DNA of 64,000 nt from Actinotalea sp. JY-7876 (GTDB lineage: Bacteria > Actinomycetota > Actinomycetes > Actinomycetales > Cellulomonadaceae), in contig NZ_CP059493.1 in the NCBI RefSeq assembly GCF_014042015.1, positions 2,108,001 to 2,172,000 of the forward strand, in the 5' to 3' direction. Position 1 is the first letter of the stretch; every line of letters starts with the position of its first letter. Below, in pieces: positions 34,347-42,774 of the stretch. The translations under genes and the position numbers were made by a program. The notes beneath the pieces are model-generated. The model did not search any database. It was not told where the DNA came from and saw nothing but the letters and a program-made list of their open reading frames with translations.

Positions 34347-35903
34347 TCATGACGCCACGGGGTCCAGGTCGCTCGTGAACCGGCGCGGCTTGCGCCCGCC
34401 GAAGGCCACTGGCCCGTCGACGACGTCGAGCCGCACGTCGCGGTCGAGCAGGCGCCCGACGGCGGTCGCCGCCGCGCGCGCGGCCGCCTCCCCCGCGGCC
34501 GTGCGGCCCGCGGCGGGCAGCGCCCGGAGACGGACGGCACCGTCCGCCGCCTGGTGCAGCTCCCACGCCGCGACGCCGTGGCCCTGGAGCACCTGCGTCG
34601 CGTCGACGGACGGCCGCCAGGTGCCGTCGCGGTGGCGGTAGCGCACCGGAGCGCGGCCCTCGAGGCCGTGGATCTCCACGGTGCCGTCGGGCCGGCGGCG
34701 CAGGGCGCCCTGGTCGCCGGTGCGGTAGCGCAGCAGCGGCAGGTAGGGGTTCTCGTCGGTGGTCACGGTCAGCTCCCCCGGCACGCCGTCGGCGCACGGC
34801 GCACCGCCCGGGTCGAGCGCCTCGACCCACACGTGCCGCGGCAGGACGACGAACGGACCGTCGTCCCGGCGCGTGGCGACGGCCCCCGTCTCGCGCAGCC
34901 CGTAGAGGTCGATCAGCGGCGCGTCCCACGTGTCGGCCACCAGCCGCCGGACCGCGGGCGTCAGGTGCGCCGCCCCGCTGACGAGCGCGACGGGGTGCAG
35001 GTCGAGCCCCGCGCGCGCGAGCTCGACCAGCCGCAGGAGCGGCAGCGGCGAGGAGCTGAGGACCTGCGGGTCCCAGGCCGCGAGGAACCGCTCCCGGTCG
35101 CCCGGCCGACGCCAGGCGCCGTCGTCGAGGTTGACCCGGGCCATCACCGGGACGGGCTCGCCGTCCTCGCGCGGGAAGGCCGTCATGGCGGACGGGTACG
35201 TGAACGCGGCCCGCTGGTCGACGACGTTCGCGAGGCCGAGCCGGTCCACCGCGGGGCGCCAGTCGACGCCCGCCTCCGCCAGGAGGCGGTGGATCAGGAC
35301 GACGTCCCCGGCGACGAAGAGCGGGTGCAGCGGGATCCGCAGCGCGGCGCCCGTCGAGCCGGAGCTCGTGCCCTCCAGGACGCGGTCGAGCGGGACGTCG
35401 AGCGGCACGAAGTCGGCGATCCGCCGCCGCAGGTCCTCGCGGTCGACGGGGGCGAGGTCGCGCAGCGGGGTGGTCGGGCCCGAGCGGCCGGCGCGCGCGA
35501 GCCGGCGGTACCGCGGCACCTGCTCGTGCGCCCGTGCGACCAGCGCGCTCACCCAGGCGGGCGGGGCGGCGTCGGGCGCCGTCGCCTCGGACGCGGTCAC
35601 CTCGGACGCGGTCACCTCGGACGCCGTCGGTCGGCGCCACCGCCGCGCCGCCTCGTGGAGGGCCGCGACGTCGGCGGGCAGCAGCCGGTCGCCCGCCCGG
35701 TGCACCCACGTGGGTGCGGCGGGGTCGTCGCTCACGGCCGCGAGCCGCGCCGCCCCGGCGGCGTCCAGGGTCGGCCAGCGCTCGGCGTCGTCGAGCGCGA
35801 GCGCGGACAGCGGCGCGTACTCGCCGAGCACCGCCTCGGCGCGGACCGGGTCCGGCGGCGGCGCCGCGGCCGGACCGCCGTGGGTCTCGTCGTCCGTCGT
35901 CAT
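34347..35903 (-). CDS. PaaK/CapK-like adenylate-forming enzyme
   Basis: A 518-residue member of the AMP-forming ligase superfamily, related to phenylacetate-CoA ligase and CapK. Visible motifs are the phosphate-binding SSGSTGAA (about residues 187-194), LYGLRETG (the Y-G-x-x-E motif) and LRYRTGDQG. The variable part has a TASEV repeat near residues 95-107. It starts 60 bp after a hypothetical gene of the MoxR/vWA operon and probably belongs to it. GTG 35906 directly before the ATG is an alternative start. Acid substrate unknown. Confidence 0.75.
   Translation of the reverse strand: MTTDDETHGGPAAAPPPDPVRAEAVLGEYAPLSALALDDAERWPTLDAAGAARLAAVSDDPAAPTWVHRAGDRLLPADVAALHEAARRWRRPTASEVTASEVTASEATAPDAAPPAWVSALVARAHEQVPRYRRLARAGRSGPTTPLRDLAPVDREDLRRRIADFVPLDVPLDRVLEGTSSGSTGAALRIPLHPLFVAGDVVLIHRLLAEAGVDWRPAVDRLGLANVVDQRAAFTYPSAMTAFPREDGEPVPVMARVNLDDGAWRRPGDRERFLAAWDPQVLSSSPLPLLRLVELARAGLDLHPVALVSGAAHLTPAVRRLVADTWDAPLIDLYGLRETGAVATRRDDGPFVVLPRHVWVEALDPGGAPCADGVPGELTVTTDENPYLPLLRYRTGDQGALRRRPDGTVEIHGLEGRAPVRYRHRDGTWRPSVDATQVLQGHGVAAWELHQAADGAVRLRALPAAGRTAAGEAAARAAATAVGRLLDRDVRLDVVDGPVAFGGRKPRRFTSDLDPVAS
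35578..35622. repeat. Three tandem 15-bp units inside the PaaK-like gene
   Basis: GCGGTCACCTCGGAC occurs twice exactly (35593-35622), preceded by a two-base variant (35578-35592). On the minus strand it encodes TASEV-type repeats in the surface-exposed N-terminal part of the enzyme. The unit is a multiple of three, so copy-number change keeps the frame. Confidence 0.8.
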
Positions 35904-35920
35904 CACCTGCTCGTCGTCAT

Positions 35921-35948
35921 CGGTGGCTCGTCATCGGTGGCTCGTCAT
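35921..35948. repeat. Two tandem 14-bp units between operon genes
   Basis: CGGTGGCTCGTCAT occurs twice in succession, then a diverged CAGGCTCGTCGTCG. It fills the 59-bp gap between the coiled-tail hypothetical gene and the PaaK-like gene. The repeated element has no recognised role. Confidence 0.75.
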
Positions 35949-35962
35949 CAGGCTCGTCGTCG

Positions 35963-36577
35963 TCAGTAGTTGGAGTACTGCGCCGCCGCCTCCTTCGCGC
36001 GCTTCTCCGCGAGGGCGCGCGCGAGCTCCTCGGCGCGCCGCACCTCCTCCGCCATCGCCCGCGACGCCACCTCCCGGTAGGCGGTGCTCACCGCCTGCCA
36101 CCGGTCGGCCGCCTCCTGCTCGCTCTCCCCGGCGGGCAGCAGGTCGCCCGCCGCCAGCGCCGCCCGCGCGGCCTCCTCGCGGCCCGTGTCCTGGTGGACC
36201 CACGTGCGCGGGTCCCGGACGTGCGCGAGCTCGCTCACCAGTCTCATGACGACGTGGAGGAACCACCGGGCCGTCCCCCCGCGCTCCGCGGCCGCGGCGG
36301 CCACACCGGGGTGCCCGAGCAGCGCCGGGTCGGTCAGCAGCCAGCACGCCACGGCGGCGCCGGCCCGCGTGCGGCGTGGCGCGTCGGGGCCGAAGGTGCG
36401 GTCGATCCAGGCCAGCCCGGCGGCGTCCAGCACGGTGCCGTCGACCTGGATCACGACGTCCGCGACGAGGGCCGGGACGCCGACGTGGCGGTCGAGCATG
36501 TCCGGCGACGTCAGGGCGAGGCGCTGGGTGAGGGTCGCCAGGGACGGCCCCGGGTGCCGCGTGCGGTCATCGGCCAT
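35963..36577 (-). CDS. Hypothetical protein of the MoxR/vWA cluster
   Basis: A 204-residue, mostly helical soluble protein. The N-terminal 150 residues contain no motif I recognise; the C-terminal 45 (EEVRRAEELARALAEKRAKE and neighbours) are highly charged and likely a coiled coil, ending in AAAQYSNY. ATG 36577 lies 11 bases inside the end of the vWA gene, so translation is coupled to it. This position suggests a dedicated partner of the ATPase/vWA pair. Function unknown. Confidence 0.65.
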   Translation of the reverse strand: MADDRTRHPGPSLATLTQRLALTSPDMLDRHVGVPALVADVVIQVDGTVLDAAGLAWIDRTFGPDAPRRTRAGAAVACWLLTDPALLGHPGVAAAAAERGGTARWFLHVVMRLVSELAHVRDPRTWVHQDTGREEAARAALAAGDLLPAGESEQEAADRWQAVSTAYREVASRAMAEEVRRAEELARALAEKRAKEAAAQYSNY

Positions 36578-38393
36578 GCGCACCGCCGCCGTCGGACGCC
36601 CAGAGGCGGCGTGCGAAGTCCCGCGCGAAGGCCACGAGCTGCTCCTGGTCGTTGACGATGTGGACGTCGTACCCGGGTGCCACGGCGGCGATCCGGTCGG
36701 CGTGGATCTGCTGGGCCTCCAGCACGAGCGTGCCGCCGCCGCCCGCGGCGGCGACCGCGCGGGCCGCGATCCCGGTGCTCGGGTCTGCGGTCGGCTCCGC
36801 GCCGCCGCGGAAGATCACCGACGCGGGCGCGACGTCCTCGAACATCGAGACGACGCCCGTGTCCGAGATCACCGCGATGTGGGTGGCGTCGTCATCCGTG
36901 CGCGCGCCGCCCCAGGCACGGGCCGGTGCCGGTGCGAGGTGGGTGCGCTCCAGGAGCGGCAGGGGGAACGAGGTGCTGCCACCGAAGTGGGCGACGATCG
37001 CGGCCAGCACCGCGTCGGCGTCGCGCGTGAAGCCGTCGGTCCCGGCGACCTGCTGCGGGCCGCTCCAGGTGGTCGCCTGCACGCGCGCTCCCGCCCGCAG
37101 GGCGGACAGCGCCAGCACGGCGCCCGCGAGCGCGATCGGGGCGCGCCGGGCGGTCGGGTTCGGCATCGATCCCGACGAGTCGAGGTAGAGGTCCAGGTCG
37201 ACGACCCGGCGCTCGTCGCGCACCGGGTCCTCCTGGTGCACGTCGCGGCGCACCGTGGTCAGGCCGGGCACGACCACGGGCGAGGCGGTGAGCGTCCCGG
37301 TCCAGTCGACGTCGGCCAGGTCGTCGCCGAGCTCCCACGCCTCCAGCCCGCCGAGCAGCTCCTCGCGGGGCGGGTGGGCCGGGCGCGTCGGGAACGGCAC
37401 GAGGTGCGGCGCGGCGTGCTCGCGGTACCACGCGGCGGCGACCGTCGCCGCGTCGACCGTCATGCCGAGCGCCCGGAGCGCCGCCAGCGCGTCCGCCGGC
37501 TCCAGGCTCTGCCCGGTGGCGTCCGAGGAGGAACCGGTGCTCGGCCCGCGGCCCCACGCGCCGTCGGTCTCGTCGCCGTCCTCGTCGTCCCCCTCGTCGT
37601 CGTCGTCCTCGCCGTCGCCGCTCGTGCCGACCACCGCGGGGTCGAGCGCCGGGTGCACCACCGGCCGCCCGAGGCCCGTGTCGCCCGCGAGGCCGCCGGG
37701 CACCACGTCGCCCGTCTCCGCGTGCGCGCAGGGCACCATCCGGACGTCCGGGTGGTACGACTCGAGCTGCTCGGCGAGCGTCGTGCGGACCAGGGCCCCG
37801 AACCCGCCGGCGCCGCCGACCGGGTCCCGCGCGTAGACCCGCACGAGCCGCGCGCACAGGTGCGCCGCGTCCTCGGGGATGTCGCCCGCGGGGTCCGTCA
37901 GGGCCCCGCGCGGGGTCTGCCACAGGATCTCGTACGCGCGCCAGACCATCTGGAACAGCCGGTCGTCCGGGGACGGTCGCCCCAGCGCGGCGTACAGGCC
38001 CAGCACGTCGAGGCCGGCGCGGCGCTGGAGGCGGTCGTTGATGAGCAGGTCCGCCCACAGGTTGGCGACGGTCCCGACCAGCTGGTCCGCGTCGACCAGG
38101 CCGACCCGCACGCGCGCCGCCACGCGGGCCGCCGTGAGCAGGTCGCCGGGCGCGAGCACGTGGTGGCCGACCTCGTGCGCCAGGGCGGCGACCGCGTGGT
38201 CCTCGAGGCCCCGCGCCCGCACGTCGGCGAGGCAGATGTGCACCTCGACGTCGGTGCAGGAGAACCAGGCGAACGACCCGGCACCCGGCACCCGCTCCTC
38301 GTGCAGCGTCGGCAGGTGCATGCGCGTCGGGCGCCCCCACGCCCCGAGCGCCGCGGGCCACGCCGCGAGCCAGCGCTCCGCCAGCGCGCTCAC
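36567..38393 (-). CDS. HExxH metallopeptidase-like and vWA (MIDAS) domain protein
   Basis: A 608-residue protein. The N-terminal part has HEVGH at residues 73-77, a zinc-protease-like HExxH motif. A long acidic linker (GDGEDDDDEGDDEDGDE, around 265) precedes a vWA domain with a complete MIDAS: DSSGS (405-409), GGST (about 471-474) and SDTG (about 510). Such proteins, including DUF2201/vWA-like ones, work with MoxR AAA+ ATPases. The GTG start overlaps the upstream gene by four bases. The metal-site residues are intact; substrate unknown. Confidence 0.8.
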   Translation of the reverse strand: MSALAERWLAAWPAALGAWGRPTRMHLPTLHEERVPGAGSFAWFSCTDVEVHICLADVRARGLEDHAVAALAHEVGHHVLAPGDLLTAARVAARVRVGLVDADQLVGTVANLWADLLINDRLQRRAGLDVLGLYAALGRPSPDDRLFQMVWRAYEILWQTPRGALTDPAGDIPEDAAHLCARLVRVYARDPVGGAGGFGALVRTTLAEQLESYHPDVRMVPCAHAETGDVVPGGLAGDTGLGRPVVHPALDPAVVGTSGDGEDDDDEGDDEDGDETDGAWGRGPSTGSSSDATGQSLEPADALAALRALGMTVDAATVAAAWYREHAAPHLVPFPTRPAHPPREELLGGLEAWELGDDLADVDWTGTLTASPVVVPGLTTVRRDVHQEDPVRDERRVVDLDLYLDSSGSMPNPTARRAPIALAGAVLALSALRAGARVQATTWSGPQQVAGTDGFTRDADAVLAAIVAHFGGSTSFPLPLLERTHLAPAPARAWGGARTDDDATHIAVISDTGVVSMFEDVAPASVIFRGGAEPTADPSTGIAARAVAAAGGGGTLVLEAQQIHADRIAAVAPGYDVHIVNDQEQLVAFARDFARRLWASDGGGAHGR

Positions 38394-39430
38394 GCGGCCA
38401 CCCGCGCGGGCAGGCGGACGACGTCCACGCAGTAGGAGTGCGCCCGGCTCACCAGCGCGACGGCGCCGTCGGTGCCCCCGGGGCAGACCGCACCGCCCGT
38501 GACGGTGTCGACCCACGGCACCACGCCCGCCAGCGCCGCGGCCGTGACCCCCGGCGCGGGGACCTCGCCGCCGATCTCACCGGCCCGCACCACGGCGACG
38601 CCGTGCACGTCGGCCACCACGAGCCAGCGCTGGCCGTCGGCGTGCACGAGCCAGCCCGGACCACCGCGGCCCTCGTCCAGCCACCCGGCGACGACCGGAC
38701 GCGTGAGCCACGGGCCGCCCAGCCCGCGGAAGCCGCCGTGGCGGGCGACCACGCCGGGCGCGGCGGGCCGGTCGGGCCACCACCACCGGTCCCGGCGGTG
38801 CGGCGCGAGCACGTCGCGCTCGAGCGCGGCGGCGTCCGCCGCGGGCAGGCCGAGCGCGGCGGCCGCCACGGTCGCGGGCAGGTCCACGACGGCGCGCAGC
38901 GCGGCGTCGCGGTAGCGCGCGAGCCCGCTGCGCCACGCGGCCACGACGACGGCACCCCGGACGCGCGCCACGAGCGCCGCCGCGTCGCGCGCGCCGTCCC
39001 CGCCCGGGAGCTCCGCCAGGGCCGCCGCACGCAGGTGCCCGAGCCACGCGTCCGTGCGGCCGCCACGCTGCACCGCCGGCGCGGCGGCGGCCAGGACTGT
39101 CACGACCTCACGGGGCGCCGCGAGCACCCACGGCCCCAGGCCCGCCGCCGCGGTGACCGCCCGGCGCTCCGCCGCCCCGGGCACCCACCGCCCGCGCGCG
39201 CACAGCGTCGTCACGACGTCGACGAACGCCTCGACGGCGTCGCCGAGGGCCTCGCCGTCCGCGACGCCCTCGAGCGTGCGCACGAGCCCGACCGCGTCCG
39301 CCGTCGCGCTCACGAGCTCGTCGGCGGGCGCGCCCTGCGAGGCAGCGCGCCGCAGGGTCGCGTTGAGCGCGTCGCGGCGCGCGCGCACCGCGGCGCCCGT
39401 GGCGGACGCCGGGTCGAGCGGCGCGCTCAC
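38390..39430 (-). CDS. Unknown protein between MoxR ATPase and vWA protein
   Basis: A 346-residue alanine-rich soluble protein. The N-terminal 190 residues look helical; the C-terminal half contains several Trp/Gly strands (DRWWWPDRP, GPGWLVHADGQRWLVVADVHG) compatible with a small beta domain. I do not recognise a family. Both ends overlap neighbouring genes by four bases (GTGA), so it is translated stoichiometrically with the ATPase and vWA protein. This suggests that it is a third component, perhaps an adaptor or substrate receptor. Confidence 0.7.
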   Translation of the reverse strand: MSAPLDPASATGAAVRARRDALNATLRRAASQGAPADELVSATADAVGLVRTLEGVADGEALGDAVEAFVDVVTTLCARGRWVPGAAERRAVTAAAGLGPWVLAAPREVVTVLAAAAPAVQRGGRTDAWLGHLRAAALAELPGGDGARDAAALVARVRGAVVVAAWRSGLARYRDAALRAVVDLPATVAAAALGLPAADAAALERDVLAPHRRDRWWWPDRPAAPGVVARHGGFRGLGGPWLTRPVVAGWLDEGRGGPGWLVHADGQRWLVVADVHGVAVVRAGEIGGEVPAPGVTAAALAGVVPWVDTVTGGAVCPGGTDGAVALVSRAHSYCVDVVRLPARVAA

Positions 39431-41073
39431 CCGCCGCTCCACCGCAGCCAGGCGAGGTAGCCGGAGTAGCGCTGGTGGGCGTACTTCAGGGCGAGCGCGT
39501 CGTCGTACACGCTGCCGTAGAGCTTGACCGAGTCCTGCCAGAGCGCGAGCAGGCCCTCGATGCGCGCGGTGCGCCGCAGCACCTCCTGCTCGGTGAGCCC
39601 GTGCGTGCCGCGGTCGAGCTCGGCCAGGATCTCCCCGACCGGGTCGTCGGCGTCGAGCTCCTCGGCGTCGTACTGGCGGCACGTGGTGTCGAAGAGGTCG
39701 CGGATCCACGAGACCCGGTCCGTGCGCAGCGCCTGGCGCTCGGGGGCGTCGAAGCTCGTGGCCTGGAGGTCGGGCTGGAGCTTGTCGTGCAGGACGAAGG
39801 GCAGCACGGCGCGCAGGTCCGCGAGCGTGACCTGCGCGTTCCCGCGGAAGTACGCCATCGCCTTCGCGTACAGGATGAGGGACTGCAGGGCGCGCACGGA
39901 GAGCCCGTTGAGCGTCTGCGCGCCGACGTCGGCGAGCCGGTCGCGCCCGGTGTCGGCGACCGAGAGCGTGTGCGGGTCGACGCCCGCGAGCCGCGCGGTG
40001 TCCTTGGTCCGGTACTCGAGCTGCCAGGCGGCGTGCTCGAGGACCTCCAGCTGGGAGGCGAAGTACTCGAGCCGGCGGCGGACCGGCGCCGGCAGGTGCA
40101 CCGCGAGGACCTCGCGGTGCACGCGGTCGTGCTCGTCGGCCGAGAAGACGATCTCGGGCGGCACGTTGTCCTCCGGGCGCACCCCGCGCTCAGCGCGCGT
40201 CACCAGGTCGCCGAGGAAGCGGTTGTTGAACGGCAGGGCCTTGACCACGACGTCGATCCGGTCGCGCAGCGCGTCGACGACCTGGAACGTGCCGCCGCCG
40301 GCGTCGTCGTTCGCGGTGAGGTACCAGGCCGAGGCGCCGGTCTCGTAGATCTGGTCGAAGACCTCGACGTAGCCGTCCGCGAGCACCGTCAGCAGCGCCG
40401 ACTGCGTCTTGGTGGGGATGCGGTTGTACTCGTCGACGATCTTGACCCGCATCCCGAGCCAGGTGCGCCACGCGACGTCGATGTCGGCGAGCCGCTCGGC
40501 CGCGACGAGGTCGCGCGGCAGCGGCGTGCCGAACAGGTCGCTCACGGTCAGCTGGGGGTGGCCGTGCTGCATCGCGCGCCGGACGTCGCGCACCGGGTAC
40601 CCGGCGAGCACGCCCATGAGGATCGCGCTCGCCGTCTTGCCGCGACCCGGGCCGCCCACCAGGAGGCACCGGCCCCGGACGGCGAACGTCAGCAGCGGCA
40701 GCAGGACGAAGCTCGAGTACGACTGGTCCGTCGGGAGCTCGACGACGGCGCGCGTGTCGCCGATGCGGTAGGCGGTGCGCGGCCGCGCGGGGTCCGCGAA
40801 CTCGACGTCGTAGTGCGGGCTGATGATGGCGTGGTTGACCAGCCAGAAGTACGCCTGGCGCAGCTTCTCGTCGAGCGGCGCGTCGGGCGCGACGCCCGGA
40901 CCGCCGACGGTGTCCCCCGCGAACAGCCGCTCGACGTCGAGCTGGGCGTCGGCGCCGGTCGCGCCACCGCTGCCGGGACGCGTGGGCGCCGAGGAGACCC
41001 GGTCGATGTCGCGGGTCGCGGCCGGCGCGGTCGGGTCGCTGGTCACGGGCACGGGGGCGTCGGGGCTCAGCAC
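39427..41073 (-). CDS. MoxR-type AAA+ ATPase
   Basis: A 548-residue ATPase. Walker A is GGPGRGKT (residues 140-147), Walker B is KIVDEYN (Asp214, Glu215), and a sensor-like WYLTANDD follows. This is the order of MoxR/RavA-like AAA+ proteins, which act as chaperones with vWA partners, for example in metal insertion or complex remodelling. The C-terminus (after about 330) is helical. The start is probably GTG 41073, with a weak upstream CGAGGC; it lies 22 bp after the nadR stop. First gene of a 4-5-gene operon. Confidence 0.85.
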   Translation of the reverse strand: MLSPDAPVPVTSDPTAPAATRDIDRVSSAPTRPGSGGATGADAQLDVERLFAGDTVGGPGVAPDAPLDEKLRQAYFWLVNHAIISPHYDVEFADPARPRTAYRIGDTRAVVELPTDQSYSSFVLLPLLTFAVRGRCLLVGGPGRGKTASAILMGVLAGYPVRDVRRAMQHGHPQLTVSDLFGTPLPRDLVAAERLADIDVAWRTWLGMRVKIVDEYNRIPTKTQSALLTVLADGYVEVFDQIYETGASAWYLTANDDAGGGTFQVVDALRDRIDVVVKALPFNNRFLGDLVTRAERGVRPEDNVPPEIVFSADEHDRVHREVLAVHLPAPVRRRLEYFASQLEVLEHAAWQLEYRTKDTARLAGVDPHTLSVADTGRDRLADVGAQTLNGLSVRALQSLILYAKAMAYFRGNAQVTLADLRAVLPFVLHDKLQPDLQATSFDAPERQALRTDRVSWIRDLFDTTCRQYDAEELDADDPVGEILAELDRGTHGLTEQEVLRRTARIEGLLALWQDSVKLYGSVYDDALALKYAHQRYSGYLAWLRWSGG

Positions 41074-41095
41074 GCCTCGAGTCTGGCACGGATGA

Positions 41096-42157
41096 TCACG
41101 GGACGTCCGCGAACGCCTCGGCACCCCGCTGCGGCAGCGGTGCCGACATCGGCCGCGGACGGGCGAGCAGCGGCGCGACGAGCTCGCACGCCGCCGCGAG
41201 GCGCTCGGACGGCGACCCGCGCAGCTCGTGCCAGGGCGCTCCCCCGGCCGCCGCCTGCGCCGCGAGCACCTCGCGGAACCGGTCCTGCATCGCGTGGCGC
41301 ACGTGCTCGCCGTCGCGCATCCCGTCCTGCACGAACGGGATCTCGTCGCCGGTCAGCAGGTACAGGTCCGGGACGCGCCGCTCCGCCAGGTGCTCGACCG
41401 ACGGCGACCGGGTGCCCGTGTAGCGCTCGTGCCACAGCGTCGTGGCGAGCACGTCGGTGTCGCACACCACGAGCGGGATCGGGGTCGCGGCCGCGGCGTC
41501 GTCCTCGCGTCTGGCCTGCTCGCGCGCCACGAGGTCGAACTCGGCCGTGTGCCACGGGGCAGCCAGCCCGCCGGGCCGCTCCGCACTCCACTCGCGGCCG
41601 AACTCGAGCACGGGCTCGAGCCCGTGGTGGTGCGCGAGGTCGGCGGCGAGGGTCGTGGTGCCGGTGGACTCCGCGCCGAGGACGACGACGCGTCGCGCGA
41701 ACCAGGCGCGCACGCCCGCGGGCAGCGCCCACCAGTGGGCCCCCGGGTCGGCCCGCACGGCGCTGCCCGAGACGGGGACGCCCACCCGGCCGGGGTCGAC
41801 CCGCAGCCACGTGGCGCCCAGGCGGCGCGCCAGCTCCGTGCCGTAGGCGTCGGACGTGAGCACGGCGTCGACCGGCGCGTCGAGCAGGGAGCGCATGAGC
41901 GCGACGTGCGCGTCCCACGCGGCCGGGTCCGCGTAGTCGACGGGCGTGTCGTCGAGCGCCGTCACCACGTGGGCGCCGGGCAGCTCGGCCCGGAGCCAGC
42001 CGGCCCGCGTCTCGACCGGGACCGACTCCCGGGAGGAGCCGAGCACCTGCACGGTGACCCGGTCGCAGCGGGCCAGCCCGGTGCGGATGAGGTTCAGGTG
42101 GCCCGCGTGGACCGGGTAGAACTTGCCGATCACCAGGCCGTGGGCGTACCGCGTCAT
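41096..42157 (-). CDS. nadR: NadR-like bifunctional NMN adenylyltransferase / ribosylnicotinamide kinase
   Basis: Converts imported nicotinamide riboside to NMN and NAD. The N-terminal nucleotidyltransferase domain has GKFYPVHAGH (residues 11-20, the HxGH motif); the C-terminal kinase domain has a P-loop-like GAESTGTTT (161-169). In the latter, the lysine expected in GxxxxGK(S/T) is threonine, which might impair kinase activity or be a lineage-specific form. The start overlaps the pnuC stop by four bases. The length, 353 residues, is normal; no N-terminal HTH is present. Confidence 0.88.
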   Translation of the reverse strand: MTRYAHGLVIGKFYPVHAGHLNLIRTGLARCDRVTVQVLGSSRESVPVETRAGWLRAELPGAHVVTALDDTPVDYADPAAWDAHVALMRSLLDAPVDAVLTSDAYGTELARRLGATWLRVDPGRVGVPVSGSAVRADPGAHWWALPAGVRAWFARRVVVLGAESTGTTTLAADLAHHHGLEPVLEFGREWSAERPGGLAAPWHTAEFDLVAREQARREDDAAAATPIPLVVCDTDVLATTLWHERYTGTRSPSVEHLAERRVPDLYLLTGDEIPFVQDGMRDGEHVRHAMQDRFREVLAAQAAAGGAPWHELRGSPSERLAAACELVAPLLARPRPMSAPLPQRGAEAFADVP

Positions 42158-42765
42158 GCCACCGGGGCCGGATCGGAGGCGGCCACGGACGCCGGGGAGC
42201 CCGTGGCGGCGTCACGCTGCGCGCGGCGCCAGCGCCGCAGGCCCTGCAGGCACAGGCCGATGAACAGCACGTACAGCGCCGCGGTGACGTGCAGGCCGAG
42301 GCTCACGTACAGGCCCACGAGCAGCACGTCCGTGAGGATCCAGACGTACCAGCTCCCGAGCCACTTGCGGTTCAGCATGAGCTGCGCGACCAGGCTCAGG
42401 CCGGTCGTCAGGCCGTCCCAGAACGGCACCGCGGAGTCCGTCCACGTCCCGAGCACCACGGCGAGGACCGCCGTCGCCCCCGCCGCCGCCACGACGGCCA
42501 CGGGCCAGGCCCAGCGCGGCGTCGGGCGGACCTCCAGGCGTCCGTGGTCCGCCCCGCCGCGGGCCCACCACCACCACCCGAGCGCCCCGAGCACCAGGTA
42601 GACGAGCTGGAGCGCGGCGCCGGCGTACAGCCCGCTGCTCACGAAGATCGCGGCGAAGACCACGTTGTTCGCGATGCCGACCGGGAAGGTCCAGATGTTC
42701 TCGCGCGCCGCGAGCCAGACGCACGCCGCCCCCGTGACGAAGCCGATGATCTCCAGGATGTCCAC
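42154..42765 (-). CDS. pnuC: Nicotinamide riboside transporter
   Basis: A 203-residue membrane protein of the PnuC family, about seven helices. Typical are WLAARENIWTFPVGI (about residues 18-32), NVVFAAIFVSSGLYAGAALQ and the C-terminal NRKWLGSWYVWILTDV. PnuC carries nicotinamide riboside by facilitated diffusion, trapped by NadR phosphorylation, and nadR directly follows with a four-base overlap. No riboswitch is visible in the 9-bp gap from the dGTPase gene. Confidence 0.92.
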   Translation of the reverse strand: MDILEIIGFVTGAACVWLAARENIWTFPVGIANNVVFAAIFVSSGLYAGAALQLVYLVLGALGWWWWARGGADHGRLEVRPTPRWAWPVAVVAAAGATAVLAVVLGTWTDSAVPFWDGLTTGLSLVAQLMLNRKWLGSWYVWILTDVLLVGLYVSLGLHVTAALYVLFIGLCLQGLRRWRRAQRDAATGSPASVAASDPAPVA

Positions 42766-42774
42766 CCGGAAACC

